A DNA stretch of 64,000 bases, taken from assembly GCA_016630955.3 (NCBI GenBank), contig CM050000.1, positions 806,001 to 870,000 of the forward strand. Direction: 5' to 3'. This document shows positions 31,564 through 43,200 of this stretch, piece by piece. Origin of the DNA: Didymella arachidicola (lineage: Eukaryota > Ascomycota > Dothideomycetes > Pleosporales > Didymellaceae). Numbering within the stretch: the first letter of the stretch is position 1; each line of letters opens with the position of its first letter. A program made the translations under genes and the position numbers. The notes below the pieces were generated by a model. It was not told the DNA's origin, made no database searches, and was given only the letters and a program-made list of their open reading frames with translations.

Positions 31564-33291
31564 CTATGCTCGCCTGCGACGCCTCGCATCAATCTCCCGC
31601 GCTTTGATCAGCTTTGACCCCTCCCGAGCTTGGATTGCAACAGCTTTTTGTTGCTGCAATAGCTCCAGGTCGCGCTTCTTCTGCTCGTGGAGGCTGTGAG
31701 CTTCTTGCACCTTCCGCGGCGACCAGAAATCAGCTCCACCATGATAATCTTCAGGTCGCTCAAGTGCTCCAGGCTGGGATCGTTGCTTCCGCTGTCGCTC
31801 ATTGATCAGAGCTTCTCGCAGCTTCTCATTTTCGCGCTGAATAAGCTTTGATTGGGTAGATAGCTTCATGATAGTCCGATTAAGCTGCGACATCTTCCTA
31901 CTCTCTTTGTGGTTGACGGCGCGGTCAATTAGCTGCCTGATCTTTCTCCACTCAGAAGCGCTAAGGTTAGACGAGTCGCTATCACTCTCAGCAGCTATAG
32001 TTCTGAACTTTTGGAGTATTACTTCTGGATTGAATGGTGATAGGCCTGTGACTTCAAAGGCCCGGAGGATCGAAGATTCCTTGAAGGAGGCCTCCCATGC
32101 TCTCCAGAACAGCGGGAAGAAGTGGCTTTTAGTAATAGGTAGCAGACCACAGCACTGGTCCATGAAACTCGATAGCTCATTTGAGTACGCAGTTGATAGA
32201 GGCTTGAACAGGGCAACGTCGAGAGGCTGCAGCGTGTGGGTCGCGTGAGGCGGAAATATGGCTAGCAGAATCTTGTTCTAATCGCAGTAGTCGATAAAGT
32301 CCATCGTAAGGTAAGATTAATAGCTATCTGTAAACAATAATTAGTAAGACAATTAAGCTTTTGCTTTAGTAGTAGGATTAAACACCTGTTTAAGCCACTA
32401 AAGCCCGATATTGTTGTTCAACCAGCTAGAGGGGGATAAGACTATTACGACCCCTTATATCCAGCCAATGCTGACAAGCCTATCAGCATTGCACAGCCGG
32501 CTAAGCGCTGTAATTCCACGAAACACTACGTGCGGCACAGTTACGGCACAGTGTAATTACCGGTCACGTGACTGGTTCACCCCTTGGCACTCGAGCCAGG
32601 TGGGTCCAGAGGGTTTTCACGTGACAGCTCACGCAGTTCACGTCGAGCCCAGTGAGCCTGCCTCACACAGCTCACGGCGAGCTCGGTGAGCCCTCACATT
32701 CTCTACAGTATATAGCACGTAGGAACACAACCCTTATGGTATGTGTTCAACCTCAGTTATCAAGTTTGTCTTTGGATCTCAAACCCAACCTTCAAGCTAG
32801 ACAGTCTACTCTGTACTACTTATCGTTACCCCTGCTTTCGAGACTGACAGATCGTATCTGTACACCTTACTGCAACCCAACCCCTCGTGTCCCTGTTACC
32901 GTACTCATCCTCGAGAACCAATAGAATTAGTGCTTACGAGCTTTGCTTAAAGTACGACTTCAACAGGATAGCGCTAAACAAAGCGATCAACCCAGTGGTA
33001 ACCAAGCTCTTTCTAGGCAAGCTGTGAGACAGGTCTTCGTACCATATCTCTACTTGGTGGTAACCCTTGCTTGCTAATCCGATCGATACATTGTATAAGC
33101 GCGATCTCCTGTTGTGGGTGGAGAGCTCGCCGGTTTTCATGGTAGGCCGCGCGCGAGGTGGTGAGACCTTGGTGCCGCCGCCTAAGCGTTGTAGGCTCAA
33201 CGCTATGCTTTTTTGCAATTTGAGCATACACAAGTTTTTCTCTAGGTTCTAAAGCATCTATAGCTGCAAGTGCAGCGTCAATAGGCTCCAT
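31564..33291 (-). pseudogene. pogo-3 transposase remnant
   Basis: The N-terminal HTH part lies at 33291-33013 (ALEPREKLVYAQIAKKHSVE, then LPPSRDMV). Middle fragments between 32.5 and 32.2 kb include VVFRGITALSRLCNADRL, SSWLNNNIGL, and HATHTLQPLDVALFKPLS. The C-terminal part at 32163-31564 reads VTGLSPFNPEVILQKF and then a long charged coiled-coil region. Several in-frame stops and at least one frameshift break it. About 130 residues between the HTH and the catalytic core are absent, replaced by the segment at 32.5-32.9 kb. Confidence 0.75.
32540..32930. repeat. insert of unknown type inside pogo-3, possible solo LTR
   Basis: This non-coding stretch separates two halves of the pogo-3 transposase. 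It begins near TGTAATTACCGGTCACGTGAC, contains repeated CACGTGAC and GAGCC(C/A)GGTG-like words and a TATATAGCA promoter-like word, and resembles fungal Gypsy LTRs in style. I found no clear target duplication and cannot fix its ends. Confidence 0.3.
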
Positions 33292-33390
33292 TTAGGGTGA
33301 TCGCTGTGTGGCAAAGTTGGTGGTAGTGGCAGTAGTTGGTGGGGCAGATCGGGCATGTAGCCGTCCGAGGCACATGACCGTCCGGCACGG

Positions 33391-33726
33391 TACTAAACCA
33401 ATTGCGTCCTAGCATTACGCTGACTCTCCTGTGACTGCCTTTGTCGTCGTCTTCAGAGCGAAGCAAAGACCACACTTGCGTCAAGAACCCACTCAGATCT
33501 CGATGCACGTGGTGTCTGACAATGCGGGTGAGGAGCGACGCGGCGCTCAGTAATGACAGTAAGCACAGCCACACCAGGCAGAAGGCTGACTCCATGTCAG
33601 GCGTCCAGCCACCCTTCTGGTGTGTCCGCCTTAATTTTCCAGCGCAAGCATCTTCGAACTCTTTATAGCCCCTTCAGTCCATTATTGTAGTCCATCTTGT
33701 GCTGTTCGTATTGCCCCTTATTAATC
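33391..33726. other. promoter side of the ADP-ribosylglycohydrolase gene
   Basis: Between the right end of pogo-3 and ATG 33727; no distinct motif identified. Confidence 0.4.
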
Positions 33727-34953
33727 ATGTCGCAATTATTTGGACCTGAGCATCCATACAGAACAGCGATAGCAACCGACAAGATCTTCGGCTGCATCAT
33801 CGGCTCAGCCCTAGGCGACACAATCGGCCTGTACACCGAGTTTCTATCAAAGACACAAAGCGAACGACGGTACGGGAAGAGAGGCTTCACACTCTTGGAA
33901 CCACGGACGGAGCCATTCCCGGACGTGCACCGTCTTCAATTTGAGCCATGTGGATGGACGGACGATACTGATCAGGCGCTCCTGATATCACTTGCTTTCT
34001 TGTACAATCGAACGAACAGTACTGAGTTTAGCTTGGCGCAAGCCTTCGCCGAGCGTCTGAAGATCTGGGTGCACAGGGGTTTGCCAGCGCTCGATCGCCC
34101 TGCATTCGACATTGGCATCAACGTTGGAGCTGTGGCAGGAAGCACGCATTTTTTGCAGGACCCATTGAAATGTGCTACCAAACGCTGGATTCAGGGCGGG
34201 CGTAAAGCGGCCCCTAACGGAAGCTTAATGCGCACGCATCCCATTGGCATCATTGGTGTTAACCTAACGGAAGAGCAGACATGGCGTCTGAGCGTCGACG
34301 TAGGCAGAACAACGCATGTCGATCCAAGGTGCGTTGTGGCATGTTGCATCTCTGTCGGCTTGATTCGCCAGCTGCTCCGCGGTCAGATCGAGACTGAGAA
34401 ACATATGGATGCAGCGATCGAACGAGCGTACGAGTGGGCGCGCAAGCAGCCCGACATCACAAATCCGGATCCATCTGCTGGCTTGAAGGAGAGCCAGATA
34501 CGGAAGCACTTGGATCGTCAGGAGTTTGAGAAGCATGTTTATACTGGGACTCTGGAAGAGCTTCGACTGGACGATCAGCTGAAGATGGGGTATGTGTATA
34601 AGTGCCTTGGGTCAGCCGTACTGTTACTGCGGCGCGCTATACAGCGGGTCTCAAATGCGCCCGTGGCTGTTGGCATGGTGGCTAAAGCACGGCTCTTCGA
34701 AGAGCTTATTGTTCAGCTTATCATGGAGGGTGGCGACGCGGACACGAACGGAGCTGCTGCTGGCGCGCTTCTTGGTGCGTATCTCGGGTATGCAAATCTG
34801 CCACCGCATTGGAAGCTGGGCTTAGCACATAACGACTGGTTGATGGCCAAAACAGACCGTCTGACGATTGCAGTAGGGGTAAACAAAGGCACTTTGGACA
34901 GCGAGAAAGACGAGGCGGCTGACGGAGGCAAGAAGCCGAAAAACAACGCTTAG
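33727..34953 (+). CDS. ADP-ribosylglycohydrolase family protein
   Basis: 408 aa from ATG 33727 (MSQLFGPEHPY). An in-frame ATG 30 bases upstream is possible but adds Cys-rich residues not expected. The DraG/ARH fold is recognisable from IIGSALGDTIG (residues 25-35), the metal-binding TDDTD at 78-82, NGSLMRTHPIG in the middle, and the C-terminal GGDADTNGAAAGALLGAYLG, whose two Asp residues complete the Mg site. All expected metal ligands appear present, so it is probably active. In this family the reaction removes ADP-ribose from proteins or small molecules; the specific substrate is unknown. It lies 337 bp from the end of a transposon but is itself unbroken. Confidence 0.88.
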   Translation: MSQLFGPEHPYRTAIATDKIFGCIIGSALGDTIGLYTEFLSKTQSERRYGKRGFTLLEPRTEPFPDVHRLQFEPCGWTDDTDQALLISLAFLYNRTNSTEFSLAQAFAERLKIWVHRGLPALDRPAFDIGINVGAVAGSTHFLQDPLKCATKRWIQGGRKAAPNGSLMRTHPIGIIGVNLTEEQTWRLSVDVGRTTHVDPRCVVACCISVGLIRQLLRGQIETEKHMDAAIERAYEWARKQPDITNPDPSAGLKESQIRKHLDRQEFEKHVYTGTLEELRLDDQLKMGYVYKCLGSAVLLLRRAIQRVSNAPVAVGMVAKARLFEELIVQLIMEGGDADTNGAAAGALLGAYLGYANLPPHWKLGLAHNDWLMAKTDRLTIAVGVNKGTLDSEKDEAADGGKKPKNNA

Positions 34954-35083
34954 CTGGCCTCGGCCTGGATTTGGAGCATATGATTAAGAAGGGAGTATTT
35001 TGAAGCGCGCACGCTGTTGCATTGAAAGCTATATCACGTCCCGTTATGCCCAATCGTATCCCCTCTGATCAGTATTATGCTCC

Positions 35084-35935
35084 TTAAGCTCCCAAAATTG
35101 CTTTGTTGGCTTGTGCAACAACATTGACCTCACGCACGATCTCTGCCCAGTCGTATGGGAAAAAGGCGTACTGATCAGTCGCGCGATCCGTATAAAAGAG
35201 GCTGTGAAAAGCGTCGCGATCCAGACCCAAGATGGTACTGGTGTCCCTCTGAATCTTTTCTGTAGCATTGCTGGCCGAGTGAATGATGATCGATGACTTG
35301 CTGTAGTATTTGCCGTTGCCGTTACGTACGCCAATGTCGGGTATTTTCTCGTAATTTTCCTGAAGGTCCTCGAGAATTATGATAACGTCGGCAATATCGA
35401 AGTAGGACAGATATGTTGTATAGCCAGCGTTGAAGAGTACCTCGCCGCCAGTGGCACTGGTCAAAGTTGTCTTTGCGTGGTCTGTTAGGTCTGTCATATA
35501 GCTGAGACACTTGCCACCATCCTCTCCAGGAGCTTCATCGATGAAGATGCTGTCAATGTGAATATCGGGGTTGGCAGTGCTCCATCCGGGGCAGCCCTTG
35601 GTGGCCCAGCTTGCATATGTCGTAATGTTTGCCTTGATTTCCGCTGCCGGTGCAGTGCAGGGGCAGATGTAAGTCCCTGGACCGCAGTCCCATTGATTGG
35701 CAGTATGTACATATCCCATCGTATGAATGTTGGGATACTGATTCAATGACGCAATCCCCTCAACATAGTCTTTGTTGGGGCAACCATTAGCATCCGGTGC
35801 TGGGCCTGTCGAGGGATTGATGACCGCCGTGAAGGTGACGTCGGGATATTGCGCGGCCGCAGAGGTCAAAGGCTCCCAGGCGTTATTGATGGGGTAAACG
35901 TAAAGCGGAAAGAGGAAGTTTGCGTACTGAACCAT
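35084..35935 (-). CDS. spherulin-4-like (spherulation-specific family 4) protein
   Basis: 283 aa, one exon. It resembles the spherulin-4 family first described from Physarum encystment. Recognisable segments are LFPLYVYPINNAWEPL, FTAVINPSTGP, HTMGYVHTA, a conserved IDSIFIDEAPGE stretch and FNAGYTTYLSYFDIAD. The fold is expected to be a TIM-barrel glycosidase-like domain. It has six cysteines in the first half. Fungal members are usually secreted, but this model has no signal peptide; either it starts in an unseen upstream exon or the protein stays inside. A GTAAGC/GT-type donor is not obvious upstream. Confidence 0.8.
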   Translation of the reverse strand: MVQYANFLFPLYVYPINNAWEPLTSAAAQYPDVTFTAVINPSTGPAPDANGCPNKDYVEGIASLNQYPNIHTMGYVHTANQWDCGPGTYICPCTAPAAEIKANITTYASWATKGCPGWSTANPDIHIDSIFIDEAPGEDGGKCLSYMTDLTDHAKTTLTSATGGEVLFNAGYTTYLSYFDIADVIIILEDLQENYEKIPDIGVRNGNGKYYSKSSIIIHSASNATEKIQRDTSTILGLDRDAFHSLFYTDRATDQYAFFPYDWAEIVREVNVVAQANKAILGA

Positions 35936-37229
35936 ATTGGAGAAAGAACCTTCGATTCGGGTGTTACTCTAAGAATGGTGAGTGCGCGCTCCTATATGTA
36001 GGCAGAGTCCAGAGTCCAGAAGGATTGTATGGAGCAGCAATACCGTATCCGGCTCTCCGGGCTTAGTTTGCACGATGAAATCGCTCCGTTAGTGATTACA
36101 GGCTGCTGATCGGCGGTCGTTAGCTCGAGCCTTTCAAGAAGGTCCTCCGCACGCCAAGTGCAGGCGAACGTAAGACCAGCTGCTCATGACAAGCTGGACC
36201 ATCTTTGTTCAACAAACACATGCAATTGATGTTCAGGCGCGCGATCTGTCAATGAAAAGTGGCCGGGAGCTTTCAATCCATGGTGTCACACTGCCGGCAC
36301 TAAAAACCGCGTGCAGTAGCTCGAGTGGCCATTCGAGCAAAACTTTTACTCGTCTGCAGCTAGCTCGTATACTGTATGACAATCGTAGAGCTGTGTAAGT
36401 TTCGAGGCAATTATTCCGCGACAAATGCGGGACGCAGCGAGTGAGGTTGTGAGAGTTGCAACCTCGAAGAATGGCTGGCGGGGTGATGATGAGCCGGGGC
36501 AACCTCAGCACCTTAAAGCGTGCCGTGCCGCGGACCGGACCGTGTTCACGAACCCGGATCGACCCGTGTTGCGGACATCTGCTAGCAGACTTCACCGGTG
36601 CTTCGAGCCAAACCCTATTTCTAGACCGCTGAATTTGGGGCCGGGAATGACGTCATTGCTGACCCAGGCCTGGGAACAGCCCAATGTCACCACAAGGGCA
36701 CCATTCCACAATTATAGCCAAAGAGCTTGAGGTGATGACAAAATCGCAGCGCTTCTCATATATTCCATGTTTGCTCTACGCGCTTTGTCTGTGTTCTCGA
36801 GCGTGCTTTCAAGCGTGCTTTCGCAAGTCAAACGCTAACACGGATCAAGATCTAGCGCCAAACGTGAAGGTGTAAGAAGTGGAATTGAGCCGCGAGAAAG
36901 AAAGGACTTGTTGTTGATTTGAGGGGTGCTTACTATCTCACAGGTATATCATGAGCCACACCGCCTTGTGCGATACAGATAGCCAACCCAGTGAAGCACT
37001 GCTGATTGAAACCCTGGAACGATTTATGCTCAGGTATTGGTTCCTTCGTATTCGCCTCGTCTATATAAACTAAGAAGAATTAACGGGTAAGAGGGTTGAG
37101 TCGTCTTATATACTGCCAGCATTCAGCTGGAATTGATGCAACTGTACATTTCGAAATGTCCAAGATATCCAACAAACTTGGAAGTTGTCCTTAAGAGACT
37201 GGTACCCACTTGCAGTATCTTCCAGAACG
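35936..37229. other. intergenic, nothing recognised
   Basis: 1.3 kb with short unsupported ORFs, between the spherulin-like gene promoter and the 3' end of the giant gene. Confidence 0.4.
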
Positions 37230-40200
37230 TCAAAAATGAGTGGGTGCTGAGGCAGTATCCAGACGAGTGGCTTTTGTATGCGACATTTGGGTTGGTTCAG
37301 CTCGGATCGGCAAACCCACAAGATTTGCCATGATGGTACGAGTAACCGTTTGTCCGGTGAAGATTGTAGTGGTGACTCCTCGTTCCAATACGCTGAAGGT
37401 CGTGCTGATTAGTGTAAAAGTAGTAGGGACCAGATTGGTGGAGTACACCGTAGTCGGCTGCAGCACTATTGAAGTGGTAGCAGCCAATGTGCTAGTGATC
37501 ACGGAGATTTGAGTCGCGAATGTTGTTCGTGTGGTAAGCGCCTGGATCGTTTGATAGTCGGTGATGGATCGTAGGATAGTCGAAGTCGACACTCGTGAGG
37601 CAAAAACAGTGCAAGTCGATTCGTGCGTGACTGTCGACACCACTAGCGATGCAGAGTAGATTGTGGTTGTGTCATAGACAGTCGCTGTAGCTTGAAACAG
37701 CTGTAGGAACGTCTGGGTGGCTGTAGTAGTACGAATCTGTGGTGGCTGAGCCCGTTAGCTGAATGTCGCGCTAAGGCGAAGACGCCTTTGCTGAGCTGAA
37801 GAGCAAGATTGAGGAAACAGCAATTGGTCTGGACCATCATGATACAGTCCAACTTTTCAAGGACTTTTTGCCTCTGAGCTTCAAGCGAAACATGCGCGGA
37901 GTCAAAAGCTCATGGCTCATAAGGGTGGAGAAAGAACCGGTACGTACCTCAATGATCGCGGGATCAGCACACGCATTAGCCGTAACAGATGAGATGGCAT
38001 GGGAAAGCAAAACTGTCGCATATATCGTACTGGTAAGTGTTTGTTGCGGCAAAGTACTCGTGACATAGAAGTTGAGGGTCTCCCGTTGCGTAAGAACTGC
38101 AGTCACGGTTCGGAAAAGCGTAAGTGACATGGTCTGCTCAAGAGTGAGACCAGGTAAAAACGCGGTTGAGGTTACGACCGCTCTAGGAAGCATTGATGCA
38201 GTTGTGACGGTTCTAGTCTGAACTGCTATAGCCTGTACATCTGCGTTGGCCCCCAAGCCCAGAGAGGGCCTGGTAGTCCCTAGAACGGGTGGACCAGCGG
38301 GCGCAGCTACAAGGCTGAGAGTTTACGCTACGAATTCAGTGCTGACGGGGAGCACTGCTGTAATCGTGGTGGTAATCACCGACAGTGTAATGGTCTGATA
38401 CGCTGTAGAGATCGATGGCGGAGCTACGAGATTGCTGTACAGTGTGGTGCCTGGCAGAGACAAGATGACGAAACTAGTCTGAACGGATGTTAAGACCAGT
38501 CCTGGGAGCATGAGTGTACTGGTAAGGGTCGAAGCCGGGAGGTAAGATGTGATGATCTGGTTTTGAGTTGACGTGATGTAAGAGGCGGCGGAAAGGCAGT
38601 AGGTCGTTGTGAACAGCACCGATTCTGCAGTTCAAGGTCAGTTGAAAATGCTCTGATATCCGTGCAGGAATTGTCGAAAGTGAGCTCTTGTGAAGTCACG
38701 CAGTTTGTATGGCTCGAAATAAGAAGGTAGTCATCGCGTGTTGTTACACCGCAAATGTGGCATTGAATTCCCTTCCGGCTTCGATATATGCTGCCGTATG
38801 ACAAGATTCATATTTGAATTGGCAATAGGCTTACATGTGCATGAAGAGAGTCTTGAGAACAAGGACTTACTGGTAATGATGTGTGTGATTGTCGCATACA
38901 CATAGTTGATAGTCGGTACTAGACTGGAGATCGTGGCCTGCGGCAAAGTAAGAGTAGTAGCACTAGGCAGTAGAGTAGATGGGGAGATAGTTAAAGTGAC
39001 CACGCTCGAAGCGGTAGTGATGGTTGGTAAGTATACTGGCTGCTGGCAAGAAGCGATTGCCTGGGGAGCCAGAATGGTGCTGACTTGGAAGATCGTGCTC
39101 GGCTGCGGTACGAATATATTGCTAAGCTGCACCACTGTAGTAGGTGACGGGAAATATATTGTGCTCAATTCCACAATGACCCTTGGCTGCAGGACCGTGT
39201 TCAGCTCACAGACAGTGCTTGGGTATGGGATCGAGATGTTCCTGTAACCCGTTACAGTAGTCGGTGGTACAAGTGGAGGCCAGATGCTGAGATCTGCGAT
39301 GGGACCTGGAGGCGTTGGAATCATTGATTGGGGGACTGGTGTGGCAAGAGGCAAGTAGATCGTGCTCAGTTCAACGATGGTCTTTGGCAAAGGGATGGAG
39401 ATGGTTGCAAAGCTCGTCGTAGTTTCCTGGACAACGCCAATCTCGGTGACAGTGTGATATTCCGTCGAGGTCTCGTAAACGTAACCTAGTCGGTCTATCA
39501 GCCGTCCATCGAGATTATTCTACCACTCCAAGTTTTTCCAGATACAATGCTTTCAAGCCGCCAGAAAGCTACAGGTGCAAAGATCGGGACGTCGCATTGG
39601 GCAGTGCATCGGCTGAGGCGTCTGCGGTACTATAGAGAAAAGATAACTAACCTGTCACGTTGAACGCTGCCAGCTGGAAGATCGTATATGTAGTCGGACG
39701 AATCTGAGTCGTAGTACTGGTCACCGTTCATCCAGCGCCAAAAAAGATTGAAGATGTGGTGGTAAAGCTGATAAATTGCGTCCTGGTGCTGAAAATGACA
39801 GTATTTTCGACCCGAGTCTGTGTGAAAAAGATGGTGGTCGGAACGCTTTTGATAATGGTAAGATTCTGCAAGATTGGAGAGATCTCCTGCGCAGTGATTG
39901 GGATTGGTGTCGCTCTAGAGCAAATCAGATAATCCAAGCGACATAACATTGTATGGAATGACGGGAAATGAGGGGCCCATGGACGTACTCTATCGGAGAA
40001 GGCACTGTGACTCAAATGGTCCCTGGAGTGCTTCTTGTAACCGTTGGTCCTGTGATGTACGAGGTCTCAAAAAGAGTCTCCTGGTATAAAGTTGAGATAA
40101 GCGTCTGGAGGTACGAGAGTTCGGTCAATGTGATAGTTGAGAACCTGTGTTTGAGCGTCAGTGATTCATAAGGATGGATGGGTTACCTCAGAATTCTGTG

Positions 40201-43200
40201 ACGTGTGATCTTTAGATGCATCCAACTCCATGGTAGGCTAAGGAGCGCACACGTTCCAGATATCTCTGTTACCAGGTATGATGTTCCGTGGAGGTCTTGA
40301 ATAGATATGGTGGCGATCCTGGGGAATGGTCACGAACGGATTGCAGGTCCAAGCAGGCGCGAGCCCATGGCGAACAGTGTCCAGAAAGGCAAGGTCTGTG
40401 ATTCCAACCGGAAGCGGCTTATACATTACCTTGCGTCGTGCAATGCGAGCGGATAAGAAAGACAAGCATACTCGATACAGAAGCGAAACTAGTGGTACTG
40501 ACCTGTCTTGTACAGATGTCTCAATATTAACTTGTGTCACTGTCCTGCAGACTTGTCAGATTGGTAACCATCTAGCATGCAAAATACTTACAAAGTAGTG
40601 AAGAGGGTATTGTCCTGTACCAAGGTCGTAGGATCCAGAGTGATAGTGACTGGCGCTGGTGTGACGAGTACGGTAGATGGGTCCAGCGTGACTGTGGACG
40701 GAGCCAGAGTCTCGGTTGTGCGGATGATGCTGTTCTCCACCACTGTGACTGGAGGTGGTGTTACGTAAACAGTGCTAGCCGAATAGTCAGCGAGCGACTC
40801 AGAAGGAACGTTTGGTCTCAACGAAGGTAACTCCGAAGGACTGCACATTCTGGCTGTCTCCAACAAGAGTCAAAAGATCCAAAGACATCAAACAATAGCC
40901 TCGGGTTGATGAAGTTATGTCTCGTAAATGCATGCAGATTTTGATCTTTGGAGTTGAGCTGTTCAGCTCCTTCAACGCAGGGCTGACATCAAATGCGCAA
41001 GTTTGCTGGACTTACCCATCGAACGTCACAGTAGATACTGGTAGTGTTTCTGTGATCAAGACGGTGTTATCCTGGATTTTTGTGATGGTGGATGGATCCA
41101 GGGTCTGCGTTTCTCGGATCGTGTTGTCGATTGTTAGCGTGACGGAACTGGGAGTGATGTAGATTGTTCTGCATTCATCGTTAGCGTATGTAAAACTTTA
41201 GCATCTTGGAGCTTCAGATCTTCTGGAATCTTGGTCAAGCAGACGCCCAGTGAAGTGCGATATCTTCCCGACCGAGCTTCTCAACTCAGATGCTGCATCA
41301 GACCGATTCGGCAGGTCCACCAAAAGCGGTAAGACCAAGGTTCGAATCATAGGTATGACTTCCGAGAGGCCGCCTGAGACTTTCTCGGCTTGTGATGACT
41401 GCTTCACTTACCCATTGAAGGTCACGGTTGATGCCGGTAACGTTTCGGTCACCAGAAAAGTATTCTCACGTGTTATGGTGACAGGGTCTAGGGTCTGCGT
41501 GACAACTGGAAGTGTGCGATCCTCGGTAATTGTAATAGCTGGAGGAGTGACATAAGTTGTCCTGCGCAAATTAGATGCATCTTCTCGCCCAAGGACATTT
41601 GTACTCACCCATTGGAGGTCACAGTTTCAGCGGGGAGAGTTTGTGTCGTGATGACCGTATTGACCAGAGATATAGTAATTGGCTCTGGCACGGAGATCTC
41701 GGTTAATATCTCCAATGCCGTCGAGGTCCTGCACATTCGTCAGCAGCTGGTCGTCATTTCCCAGATGGAAAAGTGACGCTGGAAGCAAAAAAAGCAAGAA
41801 GCAAGCATTACAAGACGCGGCGTGTCAGGAGTCCAGTAGCCAGAGAATCGAAAAGCAGTTCAAATATAGTGCCTATAGATCCAGGTCCAGGTCCAGGTCC
41901 AAGTGTAGGTCCAGGTACAGCAGATATAGCCGTGGTTGCTTGTCCGCATAGTTTAAATGTTTCCTGGACTGAGACAAATGTCTGGGAATAGTACAGCTCC
42001 ATGTGTACCTTACCACTGGGAAAGGAGGACACGATATTATGGACGTCTCGATGATGCAAGGGATGGTGTTGACGTGCCGATGTTGGAATGTGGATCTTGT
42101 TGACGGAATCGCGCTAATGATATGTCATGTTCGACCTGGAAGTTGAAGTCGACCCGAAAGCTGCACGTCTTCAGGCTAGGTGGTGTGCGTTGCGCGTAAA
42201 TGTAGCTAGCGTTCGAATGGTCTTCACGGGGCGTCTCGTCAACTGCTTGACAATACATAAAATGTGTGCATCGGAAATCAGTGACGACAGACGCCAACTC
42301 AAATACTCACCGATCTAAAGTTGCTGTTTGTATGATGATCTCAGTCTCAGTGCTGGGAGACAGTTAGTTTCATTTCAACAGGTCAAATCCGCCCAATCGA
42401 GTGGGCTGTTGAAGTATTGCAGCAGCCAGACAGAGCAACAAAACCATACCTTGTGCGTGGGAGCGTGAAAGTGACCGGCGGAGGGATAGACGTAGTTGTG
42501 AAGCTCGATATCTGTATTATGGGAGCCGGCGTAAACGTCGAGACGACTGTAACGGGCGGCAGTATGGAGATCGTAGTGAGGCTAAGGGTCAGTGTTACGC
42601 TCGAAAGCTGGACTTGGACCTGCGTAGCTGTAGTGACCTGCAACTGGCTCGTTGTGGTAGTTACGAAACTTGATGGTTGAGCTTGGACAATCGATTGAGT
42701 TGTAATGGACGGTGTTTGGGTCGATATTGAGGTCTCAGTTAGTGTCACTAGGCTGTCAGTAAGATACTTTGGAATCTGGAGGTAGAAAGAAGATAGTGGG
42801 GCGACACCGCACGTGACAGAGACGTATGTGAATGACGCGCATACTCCAAAATGATGGGAGCGATGGTTCGATGATACCTGACTGTCTCCCAGCCATTGGC
42901 ATCGCGTTGCAGTCCCTACATCTGCAGACTGATATGTCCGACATGACACGAAGGTTGGTTGGTTGGTTGGTTGGTTGGTATTCATTTTACGTCTAGTTGA
43001 TGAGGATTAAGTCCATCATCTCGCCTCCCGAAGGGCATATACGACGTGCTAAGCTATGGAATTACAGTGCTAACACACTACCTGAGAAAGCATTTCTTGC
43101 GTACGCGGGTATTGCTACCATGCCAGAACTACAGCTCCCCCTCCAGTTGGGGAGACTGAGCAGTTTGTGTACATTAGGGTGGATCCCTTGTGTGTGTTCA

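Larger units (their letters stand above)
29334..33390 (-). mobile_element. pogo-like transposon (pogo-3), host of a nested pogo
   Basis: The left end reads CCGTGCCGGACGG and the right end gives the same on the other strand; TA duplications flank both (29332-29333 and 33391-33392). Inside each TIR a GGACGGC block repeats after 11-12 bp and a GCCCCACC block follows. The N-terminal part of the transposase is near the right end and the C-terminal part is at 31.5-32.3 kb, both on the minus strand. The full span of 4057 bp includes pogo-2 (29435-31232) and an unexplained insert near 32.5-32.9 kb. Confidence 0.8.

Noticed and set aside
31493..31699. Plus-strand ORF rich in Arg/Ser/Ala
   Set aside because: Antisense of the coiled-coil C-terminus of the pogo-3 transposase.
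32507..32975. Candidate 5-bp duplication AGCGC around a solo LTR
   Set aside because: The implied element would not end in CA and would include sequence that still looks like transposase code.
38906..39247. Plus-strand Val/Gly-rich ORFs across 37-48 kb
   Set aside because: They are antisense readings of Thr/Ser-rich exons (ACN codons become NGT); splice signals support the minus strand.
41339..41353. GGTTCGAATC, resembling a tRNA T-loop
   Set aside because: No acceptor stem or anticodon arm could be folded around it.
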